DNA from: an uncultured Kiritimatiellota bacterium
GTDB lineage: Bacteria > Verrucomicrobiota > Kiritimatiellia > RFP12 > UBA1067
Length of the DNA: 33,964 bases
Direction: 5' to 3'
Assembly: GCA_934621385.1 (NCBI GenBank)
Contig: CAKTUI010000030.1
Span: forward strand, 1-33,964
Shown: positions 7,411 through 15,659 of the stretch, piece by piece
How positions within the stretch are numbered: position 1 is the first letter of the stretch
Layout: each line of letters starts with the position of its first letter
Made by a program: the position numbers and the translations under genes
The notes under the pieces: model-generated
What the model saw: only the letters and a program-made list of their open reading frames with translations
The model's database searches: none
Told to the model about the DNA's origin: nothing

Positions 7411-8757
7411 ATGGAACCGCTGAAGAAACAGCTCAAGAAGTTGACCATCCCCATTTTCATGGAGATTGCGCTGGTCATGCTCGTCGGCTTCGTCGACACG
7501 CTGATGCTTTCGCGCTACAGCGACAATGCGGTTGCCGCCGTCGGACTGGACAACCAGATTATTGCGCTCGTCTTTCTCGTCTACCAGTTCGTTTCGATGG
7601 GCGCGGCGATTGTTTGTGCGCAATATCATGGCGCGGGGTTGCGCAAGCGGCTTGTCCAGGTCGTGGGCATCGCGTTGGTCATGAATGCCGTCGTCGGGCT
7701 TGTGGCGAGTGCCGTCCTGTACTTCCACGCCGAGGACATCGTCCGCATGATGGGTCTCCGGGAGGAACTGGTCGCCGATGGGGCCGCTTATCTCAAGATT
7801 ACGGGCTCGCTGTCGTTCTTCCAGTCCCTGGCCTTCGCCTTCAGTGCCTCCCTTCGGAGCGTGGATCGCGTGAAGGGTCCGATGATTGTGACGGCCCTGG
7901 CGAATGCCGTGAACGCCGTGGGCGACTATGTGCTGATATTCGGGCACTGGGGTTTCCCGGCGTTGGGCGTGACGGGGGCCGCGTGGGCCACGGCGGTCAG
8001 TCGAATCGTCGTCTTCGTGCTCATCGCCGCGATTCATTTCAAGACGCACATCCCCAAGTTTCCGCTGGCCTGGTTCCGTCCCTTCCCCTGGGGCGAGGTT
8101 CGGAACATTCTCAAGATTGGCTTCCCGGCGATGGGGGAGGAACTGTCCTACTGCCTTTCACAGGTGACGATTACCTACTTCGTGAACAAGATCAGCACGA
8201 ATGCGCTCGTCGTGCGCACCTACGCGGTGAACTGCATCATGTTCGTCTACCTCTTCTGCGCGAGCATTACGCAGGGCGGTGACATTCTCGTCGGGCACCT
8301 CGTTGGGCGCTCGCGCTATACGCCCGCCTATCTGATGGGGAATTATTTCCTCGGCCGCAGTATGGTCATCACCCTGACGTGCAGCGTCCTCCTCGCGCTT
8401 TCGGGACCCTGGCTGTTCGCCGCGCTGACGAAGAATCCCGAAATCATCCACCTCGGTGTCATCATCCTGTGGATTGACTGCGTGTTGGAGGTCGGCCGCG
8501 TCAGGAACATCTTTGCGTGTGGGACGCTTCGTGCGACCGGCGATGCCGTGTATCCGCTTGTCGTCGGCCTGATCTTCCAGTGGGGCGTGGCCGTGGGGCT
8601 TGGCTGGCTGTTCGCCATTCCCTTTGGGTGGGGACTGGTCGGTGCGTGGATTGCCTTCATGCTGGACGAGAACTTGCGCGGCATCGTCCTTTCGCGCCGT
8701 TGGCACGCCAAGAAGTGGGTCGGGCGTAGCTTTGCCGCCGGGCTTCAGAAGTCCTGA
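7411..8757 (+). CDS. MATE family efflux transporter
   Basis: The 448-aa product has the length and 12-helix pattern of the MATE family, which exports organic cations, drugs or metabolites in exchange for sodium or protons. Typical elements include the N-terminal LTIPIFMEIALVMLVGFVDTLMLSRYSDNAVAAVGL-type opening, GAAIVCAQYHGAG in the first half, and the matching ITQGGDILVGHLVGR segment in the second half. The substrate cannot be predicted. The start codon is 8 bases after the -10 element, so the mRNA is probably leaderless. The end lies about 45 bases before the next promoter. Confidence 0.92.
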   Translation: MEPLKKQLKKLTIPIFMEIALVMLVGFVDTLMLSRYSDNAVAAVGLDNQIIALVFLVYQFVSMGAAIVCAQYHGAGLRKRLVQVVGIALVMNAVVGLVASAVLYFHAEDIVRMMGLREELVADGAAYLKITGSLSFFQSLAFAFSASLRSVDRVKGPMIVTALANAVNAVGDYVLIFGHWGFPALGVTGAAWATAVSRIVVFVLIAAIHFKTHIPKFPLAWFRPFPWGEVRNILKIGFPAMGEELSYCLSQVTITYFVNKISTNALVVRTYAVNCIMFVYLFCASITQGGDILVGHLVGRSRYTPAYLMGNYFLGRSMVITLTCSVLLALSGPWLFAALTKNPEIIHLGVIILWIDCVLEVGRVRNIFACGTLRATGDAVYPLVVGLIFQWGVAVGLGWLFAIPFGWGLVGAWIAFMLDENLRGIVLSRRWHAKKWVGRSFAAGLQKS

Positions 8758-8803
8758 GCGGCGAATCGCGGCGCGTTTCATTTCGCCCGAAGGGGCGACG
8801 ATA

Positions 8804-8812
8804 TGGTATAAT
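8804..8812 (+). promoter_or_regulatory. Extended -10 promoter of the secreted glycoside hydrolase gene
   Basis: TGGTATAAT at 8804-8812. A GAAG-loop hairpin (CGCCC with GGGCG, 8784-8797) overlaps the -35 region and may end the MATE transcript. The leader of about 20 bases contains GAAAGG at 8822-8827, a usable ribosome-binding site, in contrast to the leaderless genes nearby. Confidence 0.7.
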
Positions 8813-8839
8813 GCCGTCCACGAAAGGAAACGGGCGGAT

Positions 8840-11212
8840 ATGCACATGAAACGAATGCTGGCGGTTGGGCTTGCGATAGGCCTCTTGGGCGGATTTGCCT
8901 CGGGAGGTGTGGCCCGAACGGGCTTTTACGGTTCGGTCGCGCTTGAACCGTCCGGCATTGAACTGAGTCCCCAGATATTTCTCCCGGGGTGGAAGCGGGC
9001 CGCCGCGACGAAGGATGCCGCGTCCTGGACGAATGCCGCCACGCTGTGCTTCAACTTGGGAGAGACGGCGCGTGCCGCGTGTCGAGCGGTGTTTGAGCGC
9101 ACGGCGACGGGGGGCGTTTCGGCACGGTGGACGGTGTCCGTCAACGAGGCGGTTCGTGTCGAACAGCTCTTCATCGGGCTGTCGAAGATCCCGGCTTCCG
9201 TTCTCGTCGGCGGCTCGTACGTTCAGGATGGAGTCGAGAGCCCGTTCCCGGCGAAGGGCGCAACCTCGACCTTCGGCCGGAAGAATGACACGCGGCATCT
9301 CGAACTGAAGGATGCCGAAGGGCGCGTGTGCCTGTCGCTTGCGTTTGACCGTCCGACCAGGGTTTTCTTCCAGGACGGGGCGAAGTTCGGCGGATGTGTG
9401 GAGTTGCGGATGCTCGCCCCTGAACGGGACCTGAAGCCTGGGGAGACGATTGAACTGGGCGTGACGCTCACCGAAAGCGAGCCCCTCCAGCTTGTCGTTT
9501 CGCAACCCGTGACCCTGCGGGCGGACAAGGACTGGATTCCCCTGTCCGTCAGCCGGGGAATCCTCCCGGGAAGTGCGCTCGACTTTACACGCGTGAGCGG
9601 GGTGGATGCGCCGGCCGGCAAGTTTGGCCGCGTGGTGGTGCGGAACGGTCATTTCGAGTTCGAGAACGCCCCGGGCATTCCGCAGCGCTTTTATGGCGTG
9701 AACCTCTGCTTTGACGCGAATTACGGCCAGACGCTTGAGTCGGCGGATGCCTTCGCGGCGGAATTGGCCCGCCGTGGCTACAACACGGTCCGCATCCACC
9801 ACCACGACGGGCGGCTCGTCGAAGGCACGGGGGATTCCACCGTTCCCAATGCGTCGCGCCTGCGTGAGCTGGATGCCTTGGCGGCGGCCTGCATCCGTCA
9901 CGGCATCTACATCAGCACGGATCTCTTCGTCTCGCGCCCCGTGCCGTGGAAGGACCTCGGTGTCGATCGGCCCGGGTGCGTCAATCGGGATGAGTTCAAG
10001 ATGATGGTGCGCGAGGATGAGGCGGCCTATTCAAACCTCTGTGCCTTTGCGAAGAACTGGCTGACGCACGTGAACGCCTTCACGGGACGGCGTTGGGCGG
10101 ACGAGCCGGGCGTCGCTTGGATCTCGCTGGTGAACGAGAACTGCCCCGACAATTACCGAAAGAATCTCGACAAGGAGGGCCTGGCGAAGTACGCCGGGCT
10201 TGAGAGCCGCTTCTACGCCCGGATGACGAAGTTCCTGCGGGAGGAAGTCGGAGCGCGGCAGATTTTCTCGGACCTGAACGGCTGGAGTTCGAACAAGGCC
10301 TGGTCGTCCTGCCGCGAGGCGTTCGATTACGTGGATATGCACTTCTATGTCGATCACCCAAACTTTCTCGGGAAGGGCTGGCAGTTGCCGAGCCGATGCG
10401 AGAACGTAATTCCCTTTGAAGGCAACGCCGTCAAGGGGGCGCGGTGGGCGGGTCTCTTTCGGTTGTCGGGAAAGCCATTTACGCTCACCGAGTGGAATTT
10501 CGCCGCGCCGGGCATCTACCGTGGTGTGGGGGGCATCGCCACGGGGGCGTGGGCGGCCCGCGAGGGCTGGGATGGGCTGTGGCGTTTCGCCTGGACGCAT
10601 ACGCAGCGGGGTGTCCGCAACCCGGGCGGACAGGCCATGACCTACTTCGATATGTCGGGCGACCCCCTGTCATGTGCCGGCGAGCGGGCGGCGTTTTGTC
10701 TCTTCTTGCGCGGCGACTTGTCCGTCGGTGACCAGGCGGCCCTGCAGGTGGACGAGAAGTCCGCCGTCTTGCGGCTCAACACGCGCCGAACCGTGGGCGG
10801 ATTCGCCAAGCGCGGCGGTTTTTCGGTGGGCATTCTGGAAGCGGCGAACACGGGGGATGTGCCGACCACGCTGTGGGCGAGTTCGCTTGAGGAGGCACCG
10901 CTTGAAGGCGCCTCGCGCATCCTTCTCACGCATCTGACGGACGTGCAGAATACGGGGGCGCGGTTCGCGGACTCGGCCATGACGGTCCTGCTGGATTGGG
11001 GTGGACTGCCGCACCTGATGCGGCGCGGGCGGGCGGAGGTCTCGTTGGCGCTTCGCCCGGGGACGTTCACGGTGTACGTGCTCAATGAGGATGGTTCGCG
11101 GCGGGAAGTCGTGCCGTCACGATATGAGAAGGGGCGGCTCACCTTTGTGGCCGACACGGCGCGAAACGCCCAGAAGGCGTCCTATCTCTACGAGATTGTG
11201 CGCACGCGCTGA
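8840..11212 (+). CDS. Secreted clan GH-A (GH5/GH39-like) glycoside hydrolase
   Basis: The 790-aa product starts with a signal peptide (basic MKRM followed by LAVGLAIGLLGGFASGGVA). Residues about 25-290 form a beta-rich N-terminal region. From about residue 295 a TIM-barrel begins (RFYGVNLCFDAN, then RRGYNTVRIHHHDGRL). Glu433 in SLVNEN is the expected acid/base and Glu551 in FTLTEWNF the expected nucleophile; this pair and the 118-residue spacing fit clan GH-A. A C-terminal beta domain (about 600-790) resembles the accessory domains that follow such barrels. The substrate is unclear; beta-mannan, beta-glucan or a host glycan are all possible. ATG 8846 is an equally good start. The enzyme is predicted to be exported and act on polysaccharide outside the cytoplasm. 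Confidence 0.78.
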   Translation: MHMKRMLAVGLAIGLLGGFASGGVARTGFYGSVALEPSGIELSPQIFLPGWKRAAATKDAASWTNAATLCFNLGETARAACRAVFERTATGGVSARWTVSVNEAVRVEQLFIGLSKIPASVLVGGSYVQDGVESPFPAKGATSTFGRKNDTRHLELKDAEGRVCLSLAFDRPTRVFFQDGAKFGGCVELRMLAPERDLKPGETIELGVTLTESEPLQLVVSQPVTLRADKDWIPLSVSRGILPGSALDFTRVSGVDAPAGKFGRVVVRNGHFEFENAPGIPQRFYGVNLCFDANYGQTLESADAFAAELARRGYNTVRIHHHDGRLVEGTGDSTVPNASRLRELDALAAACIRHGIYISTDLFVSRPVPWKDLGVDRPGCVNRDEFKMMVREDEAAYSNLCAFAKNWLTHVNAFTGRRWADEPGVAWISLVNENCPDNYRKNLDKEGLAKYAGLESRFYARMTKFLREEVGARQIFSDLNGWSSNKAWSSCREAFDYVDMHFYVDHPNFLGKGWQLPSRCENVIPFEGNAVKGARWAGLFRLSGKPFTLTEWNFAAPGIYRGVGGIATGAWAAREGWDGLWRFAWTHTQRGVRNPGGQAMTYFDMSGDPLSCAGERAAFCLFLRGDLSVGDQAALQVDEKSAVLRLNTRRTVGGFAKRGGFSVGILEAANTGDVPTTLWASSLEEAPLEGASRILLTHLTDVQNTGARFADSAMTVLLDWGGLPHLMRRGRAEVSLALRPGTFTVYVLNEDGSRREVVPSRYEKGRLTFVADTARNAQKASYLYEIVRTR

Positions 11213-11241
11213 GGCGCGGCCAACGAAGAATCGGGGTTTTT

Positions 11242-11250
11242 TGGTATAAT
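11242..11250 (+). promoter_or_regulatory. Extended -10 promoter of the fmt operon, leaderless spacing
   Basis: TGGTATAAT at 11242-11250, with exactly 8 bases between TATAAT and the fmt ATG at 11259. The upstream T-rich stretch (TCGGGGTTTTTT) may help terminate the previous gene. Confidence 0.8.
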
Positions 11251-11258
11251 ATGCGGCA

Positions 11259-12269
11259 ATGAGAGTTGTATTTATGGGTTCGAGTGCGGCGAGTGCAACT
11301 TGTCTCCGGGCTATCCTGCGTGAGCCGGAGCTGCAGGTCGTCGGCGTCGTGACACAGCCCGACCGGCCGGTCGGGCGCGGCAAGGTCGTCACGCCTTGCC
11401 CGTGCAAGGCGTTTGCCGTTGAACAGGGTCTTCGTGAGATTATCACTCCCGAAAGCGTGAATTCTGAGGACGCGATGGCGCAGCTTCGGGCCTGGGCGCC
11501 CGATGTCATCGCCGTGGTGGCGTTCGGGCAGTTCCTCAAGAAGCCGCTCCTGGAGTTGCCGCCCCACGGGTGCATCAACTGCCACTTTTCGCTTCTTCCG
11601 AAATATCGCGGCGCTTCGCCCGTGGTTGCCGCGCTTGCGGCGGGTGACCGCCTGACGGGTGTGAGCGTCATCCGAATGGGCATCGGGATGGATGACGGCC
11701 CGATTCTCCTGCAGAGCTACGAGCCAATCTATTCGGATGCGACGGGTGGGAGCCTGATGGATGGCCTTGCCGTGACGGGGGGTGTCACACTGGCAAAGGC
11801 CCTGCGGCTGATGTCCGAGGGCAAGTTGCCGCCCGAGATTCCCCAGGTGAATTCGGATGCGACGTTCGCCCACAAGCTGAAGAAGACGGACGGCCTCATC
11901 GATTGGCGGAGTCCCGTTCTCACGATTGAACGCAACATCCGCGCCTACTCCCCCTGGCCCGGATGCTACACCTTCCTGCCGGAACGCTTCCGCCGCAAGG
12001 GCAACAGCGGACGCGTCGTCATTACCCAGGCGAAGCTTCCGCCGAAGATGGAGGAGTCGTGGAAGTCCGCAGAGCCGGGGACGGTCGTGAAGATTATTCC
12101 CAATCGCGTCAAGGGGGATGCAACGGTCGTTCCCGGGCCCATCGTCAAATGCGGCGACACGGCGCTCCTTTTGACGCAACTGAAACCCGAGGGCAGTTCG
12201 CTCATGGACGGGGGTGCGTTCCTGCGCGGACGGCCTTTGGAAGTCGGCGACAAGCTTCTTTCGTTCTGA
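11259..12269 (+). CDS. fmt: Methionyl-tRNA formyltransferase
   Basis: The 336-aa enzyme transfers the formyl group from 10-formyl-tetrahydrofolate to initiator Met-tRNA. The N-terminal Rossmann-like domain starts MRVVFMGSS. The catalytic triad is Asn107 and His109 in INCHFSLLPKYRGASP and Asp145 in IGMDDGPIL, matching N106, H108 and D144 of the Escherichia coli enzyme. The C-terminal OB-like tRNA-binding domain covers about residues 205-330. The slightly long length reflects an insertion in that C-terminal domain. It leads an operon and its stop overlaps the pyrC start by TGATG. An 8-base gap from the -10 element predicts a leaderless transcript. Confidence 0.93.
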   Translation: MRVVFMGSSAASATCLRAILREPELQVVGVVTQPDRPVGRGKVVTPCPCKAFAVEQGLREIITPESVNSEDAMAQLRAWAPDVIAVVAFGQFLKKPLLELPPHGCINCHFSLLPKYRGASPVVAALAAGDRLTGVSVIRMGIGMDDGPILLQSYEPIYSDATGGSLMDGLAVTGGVTLAKALRLMSEGKLPPEIPQVNSDATFAHKLKKTDGLIDWRSPVLTIERNIRAYSPWPGCYTFLPERFRRKGNSGRVVITQAKLPPKMEESWKSAEPGTVVKIIPNRVKGDATVVPGPIVKCGDTALLLTQLKPEGSSLMDGGAFLRGRPLEVGDKLLSF

Positions 12270-13369
12270 TGAGAAAAGACTACACATTTCCTGGATTTGT
12301 GGATGTCCACGTCCACTTTCGCGACCCCGGGATGCCGCGTGCGGAAACGCGGGCGACGGGTGCGCGGGCGGCCTTTCGCGGCGGATTCGCCGCCGTGGTC
12401 ACCATGCCGAATACGGAACCGGCGGGGGACAGCGTACCGTGGATTCGTGAACAGATAGAGGATGAGACGCTCCCGATTCGGATTTTCCCGTCCGCCTGCA
12501 TGACCCGTGGACGGAAGGGGCGGGAGGTTGCGGACTTGGAACGGCTCGCCGAGGCGGGTGCGGCGTTTTTCACGGATGATGGGAGTTATGTCGCCGATGA
12601 CCATGTGATGGAGTCGGTGATGAAACGAAGTGCCGCGCTGGGGCTCGCCGTCTGCCAGCACGCGATGGATCCGGCCGTGCAGATGGGGGGTGTCATTCGG
12701 GACTGTCCCCTGGCGCGGCGACTGAACTTGCCGATTATCCCGGTCGAGACCGAGACGAAGGCCATCCGCCGCGACCTTTCGCTTTGCCGCGAGACGGGGT
12801 GCCGTCTGCATATCCAGCACATTTCAACGGCGGAAGGGGTCGAGCTCGTCCGTGCCGCCCAGCGGGAGGGCCTGCCTGTGACGGCGGAGGCGACGCCCCA
12901 TCACCTCCTGCTTTCCTGTGAGGACCTGGTGACCGACGATGCCAACTACAAGATGGCTCCGCCGCTGGGGAACCACGAGGATCGGGCGGAACTCCGAAAG
13001 GCCGTCAAGGATGGCATCCTGATGTTTGCCACGGATCATGCGCCGCATCCGGCGGAACGAAAGTCGCTCGGCTTTGCCGCGAGCGCCAATGGAATCATTG
13101 GACTTGAGACGGCCGTTCCAATCACCTATGCGGTCATGATGGAGGGCGAGGGGATGTCGATTGAGGCCTGGGCGCGTGCGTGGCACGATTTGCCGGCGCG
13201 GCTCTTCCCGGCGCGGTATTCGGCTGCGCTTCAGACCTTGCGCCCGACCGTCGTCACGGTGGGCGAGCCGCGTCGGGTGGACATCGGGTCGTTCGCAAGC
13301 CTTTCGCGCAATTGCCCGTATGACGGGTTGCCGTTCACCTGCTGGCCAAAAGAGGAGGGGTCAAGATGA
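12269..13369 (+). CDS. pyrC: Dihydroorotase (class I type)
   Basis: The 366-aa enzyme cyclises carbamoyl-aspartate to dihydroorotate, the third step of UMP synthesis. The N-terminal metal motif is DVHVHFRDPG with His14 and His16. FFTDDG follows, where class I enzymes have a metal-ligating Asp instead of a carboxylated lysine. HIQHIS and ATPHH supply further metal ligands, and FATDHAPH holds the catalytic Asp. The protein begins directly at the barrel and lacks most of the usual N-terminal beta-sandwich strand, so it is a short form. The start overlaps fmt by TGATG and the stop overlaps the next gene by ATGA, indicating translational coupling. Other pyrimidine genes in the window are in separate operons. 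Confidence 0.92.
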   Translation: MRKDYTFPGFVDVHVHFRDPGMPRAETRATGARAAFRGGFAAVVTMPNTEPAGDSVPWIREQIEDETLPIRIFPSACMTRGRKGREVADLERLAEAGAAFFTDDGSYVADDHVMESVMKRSAALGLAVCQHAMDPAVQMGGVIRDCPLARRLNLPIIPVETETKAIRRDLSLCRETGCRLHIQHISTAEGVELVRAAQREGLPVTAEATPHHLLLSCEDLVTDDANYKMAPPLGNHEDRAELRKAVKDGILMFATDHAPHPAERKSLGFAASANGIIGLETAVPITYAVMMEGEGMSIEAWARAWHDLPARLFPARYSAALQTLRPTVVTVGEPRRVDIGSFASLSRNCPYDGLPFTCWPKEEGSR

Positions 13370-14196
13370 ATCGAAAGTTCTTTGATGCGGCGGTCGCCTG
13401 TTTTCCCGAAATCTGCTTCCGGCAGGTGCCGGACGTGGGCATTATGCTCGGGAGCGGCTGGGGTGATGCCCTTGAGATGGACGAGGTTCTCGTTCGCCTT
13501 CCCTATTCGGCTATTCAGGGGCTGGGCGCGTCAACGGTCCAGGGCCATTCGGGTGAGTTCATCCTCTATCGCCGGTGCGGGCGGTTGGTGGCGGCCTGGT
13601 GTGGACGGCGGCATTTCTATGAGGGCGTGGGATGGGAACCGGTGGTTCTGCCGGTCGATATTCTGCGGCGAATGGGCTGTCGGAATCTTCTTCTGACGAA
13701 TGCGGCCGGTGGCATCAACGCCTCGCTTCGCCCGGGCGATTTCGTGATCCTTCACGATCATATCAATTTGCTGGGGATGAGTCCGCTCATCGGACCCCAC
13801 GATTCGGACTGGGGGCCGCGTTTTCCCGACATGACCGAGGTCTATTCGCGTTCGCTGGCGGCGACGCTTCATGCCTGTACGGACCGCCTGGGCCTGCGGG
13901 TTCAGGAGGGTGTCTACGCCTTTTCGGCCGGCCCGGCCTATGAGACACCGGCGGAGATTCGCGCCTATCGGACGCTGGGTGCCGATGTCGTCGGTATGTC
14001 CACCGTGCCGGAGGCAGTCTTCGCCCGGGCGTGCGGACTGAATGTCGCCGGCGTTTCACTCGTCACCAATCTCGCGGCGGGAATTTCGCCCCAGCCGCTT
14101 GCGCATGCGGAAGTCATTGCCGCCGGCGAGGCGGCCAAGCCCCGGATGCGCGCATTGGTCGGCGAGTTTCTCGATCGTCTGCCGTCGGGATTGTGA
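13366..14196 (+). CDS. punA: Purine-nucleoside phosphorylase (trimeric, PNP family II)
   Basis: The 276-aa enzyme cleaves purine nucleosides with phosphate to free base and ribose-1-phosphate. The family signatures are IMLGSGWGD near the N-terminus (phosphate-binding serine), GRRHFYEG, LLTNAAGGIN, SAGPAYETPAEIR, and GADVVGMSTVPE with the Met and Glu that bind the base. Length and motifs fit the trimeric mammalian/Bacillus PunA type rather than hexameric DeoD. It is coupled to pyrC by ATGA and to xerD by TGATG, so salvage and de novo nucleotide genes share one transcript. Confidence 0.9.
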   Translation: MNRKFFDAAVACFPEICFRQVPDVGIMLGSGWGDALEMDEVLVRLPYSAIQGLGASTVQGHSGEFILYRRCGRLVAAWCGRRHFYEGVGWEPVVLPVDILRRMGCRNLLLTNAAGGINASLRPGDFVILHDHINLLGMSPLIGPHDSDWGPRFPDMTEVYSRSLAATLHACTDRLGLRVQEGVYAFSAGPAYETPAEIRAYRTLGADVVGMSTVPEAVFARACGLNVAGVSLVTNLAAGISPQPLAHAEVIAAGEAAKPRMRALVGEFLDRLPSGL

Positions 14197-15089
14197 TGCT
14201 GGCGGATGACATAGACGACTACATTGCCGCGCTGGAACTTGAGCGTGGCATGGCACGAAACACGTGCGAGGCCTATGCGAGCGACCTGCGTTTCTTCGCC
14301 GACTACCTGAAGAAGCGTGGCATCGAAGCTTCGCGGGACGTGACGCGGGAGGCGATTGCCGACTTTCTTGGCGAGGAGCGTTCGGAAGGACTCAAGGGTT
14401 CGACGCGGGCGCGGCGAGCCATCGCCATTCGGACGTGGCTCCATTACCTCCGCGAGCGGCGGCTCATTCGGCACAATCCGGCGGAACTGATGGATCCGCC
14501 GCGCCGCGAGCAGGCCCTGCCGAAGATCCTCAGCGAGAGCGAAGTTGCCGCGCTCATCGACAAGGTGGACGGCAAGACCCCTCGCGAATTGCGCGACCGT
14601 GCCATGCTGGAGGTCCTTTACGGCTGTGGATTGCGCGTCTCCGAACTCTGCGACTTGAAGATGGATGATTTCGCCGCAGATGGGGAACTTTTGCGCGTTC
14701 TGGGAAAGGGTTCGAAGGAGCGCATCGTCCCAATCGGCGGTTCCGCCGGACGGGCAATCAATGCCTATCTTGAGTCCGCCCGCGCAACCTTTACCCACGG
14801 AGACCTTTCGGAAACACATGTCTTCGTCACGCGGCGGAGCGGACCCTTTACGCGGCAGGGAGTTTTCAAAATCATCAAGCAGCGGGCGGCGGCGGTCGGC
14901 ATTGACCTTGCGCGGATTTCGCCGCACGTCCTTCGGCACAGTTTTGCCTCCCACATGCTTGCCCACGGCGCGGACATTCGGGCCATTCAGGAATTGCTCG
15001 GGCACGCCGACATTGGTACAACGCAGATTTACACGCACGTTGATGCGGGGCGGTTTGCCGAGATTCATCGCCTCCATCCGCGTCATTGA
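14196..15089 (+). CDS. xerD: Tyrosine recombinase XerD
   Basis: The 297-aa protein is a chromosome-dimer-resolution type recombinase acting at dif. The N-terminal SAM-like core-binding domain (YIAALELERGMARNTCEAY) is followed by the catalytic domain. The full active-site set is present: Arg147 in GLRVSEL, Lys171 in GKGSKER, His244 and Arg247 in SPHVLRHSFASHM, His270 in LLGHAD and nucleophile Tyr279 in QIYTHVD. The C-terminal RLHPRH ending resembles XerD more than XerC. The start overlaps the PNP stop by TGATG. It appears to be the housekeeping enzyme, not an integrase: length is standard and no phage or island genes adjoin it. Confidence 0.88.
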   Translation: MLADDIDDYIAALELERGMARNTCEAYASDLRFFADYLKKRGIEASRDVTREAIADFLGEERSEGLKGSTRARRAIAIRTWLHYLRERRLIRHNPAELMDPPRREQALPKILSESEVAALIDKVDGKTPRELRDRAMLEVLYGCGLRVSELCDLKMDDFAADGELLRVLGKGSKERIVPIGGSAGRAINAYLESARATFTHGDLSETHVFVTRRSGPFTRQGVFKIIKQRAAAVGIDLARISPHVLRHSFASHMLAHGADIRAIQELLGHADIGTTQIYTHVDAGRFAEIHRLHPRH

Positions 15090-15567
15090 CCTTCTCCGTT
15101 GCGTGGAGGACGCGGCAGATTTTTGTGTCCTCCCTCGTGCATGTATATATATATAAGGAGTAGATGCGAGGGGAGATTGGACTTGGCTGTGTGCATGGTT
15201 TCCTTTCGGGGTGGGCTGTTTGGGTCGTATCTTGGCGGTCGATGAGACCACCGTTTCTGAAGTCGCGGCGAACTGGGAAATCGTTACCACCATCGGATGT
15301 TGGTCTGTTGGAGTCGACAACTCCGTCTAATGGGCATTGGAGTACTTTCCGATGCCCATCGGAGCGTTTTCTGATGCCCATCAGAAATTTTTCCGACGGG
15401 CATCAGAATCCCGTCCGATGGGCATCGGAATTCCACCGTATTCCTGCCTATCATCGGACTGGACTTCCTCATGGGCGTGAACCTCCCGCTTTTGCCGCCC
15501 CATTAGATCTTACAATTTCCCCCCATTTTCCTGTGCAAGTCCCGAGCAGGCCGTTCTCGCCATATTA
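15090..15567. other. Intergenic region between xerD and the synthetase operon
   Basis: Apart from array A, this stretch of about 480 bases holds an inverted repeat (GGAGGAC at 15105 with GTCCTCC at 15127), a TA-rich run near 15143-15154 followed by AAGGAG, and a 5-bp hairpin at 15310-15324. One open frame (15164-15604) runs through it, but its composition is unlike the neighbouring proteins and it reads across the array, so I do not call it a gene. No RNA gene is recognised. Confidence 0.5.
15326..15435. repeat. Array A: five 22-bp units of ATG-SS-CAT palindromes
   Basis: Units start at 15326, 15348, 15370, 15392 and 15414, each exactly 22 bp. Each contains a core such as CCGATGCCCATCGG (6+2+6 palindrome) or CTGATGCCCATCAG, then an 8-base A/T-leaning spacer. 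The same family recurs at 33417-33526 with the same unit order. Units 2 and 5 can pair with each other, as can units 3 and 4, through longer inverted repeats. The array lies between the end of xerD and the promoter at 15568. Confidence 0.9.
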
Positions 15568-15576
15568 TGGTATAAT
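15568..15576 (+). promoter_or_regulatory. Extended -10 promoter of the HTH-cupin-synthetase and oxidoreductase operon
   Basis: TGGTATAAT at 15568-15576. The predicted leader of about 75 bases contains a small hairpin with a GNRA loop (GACC GTAA GGTC, 15597-15608) and an AAGGA ribosome-binding site (15649-15653) before ATG 15660. Confidence 0.75.
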
Positions 15577-15659
15577 AGACACACAAGCCTGTTGCAGACC
15601 GTAAGGTCGGGTGATGGGTGAGGATAGGAATATCGAGGTATATGAACGAAGGAATCGTG

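Noticed and set aside
14196..15089. Integrase of a mobile island
   Set aside because: It is coupled to pyrC and the PNP gene, has the standard XerD length and ending, and no tRNA gene, attachment site or phage gene is nearby.
15326..15435. CRISPR array
   Set aside because: The period is only 22 bp, the spacers are 8 bases and partly alike, the repeats are palindromic variants rather than identical, and no cas genes are present. The same holds for 1339-1460 and 33417-33526.
15164..15604. Open frame of 146 codons after an AAGGAG sequence between xerD and the synthetase operon
   Set aside because: It reads straight through the 22-bp array and past the promoter at 15568, and its composition is unlike the neighbouring proteins. 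The good-looking ribosome-binding site alone is not enough.
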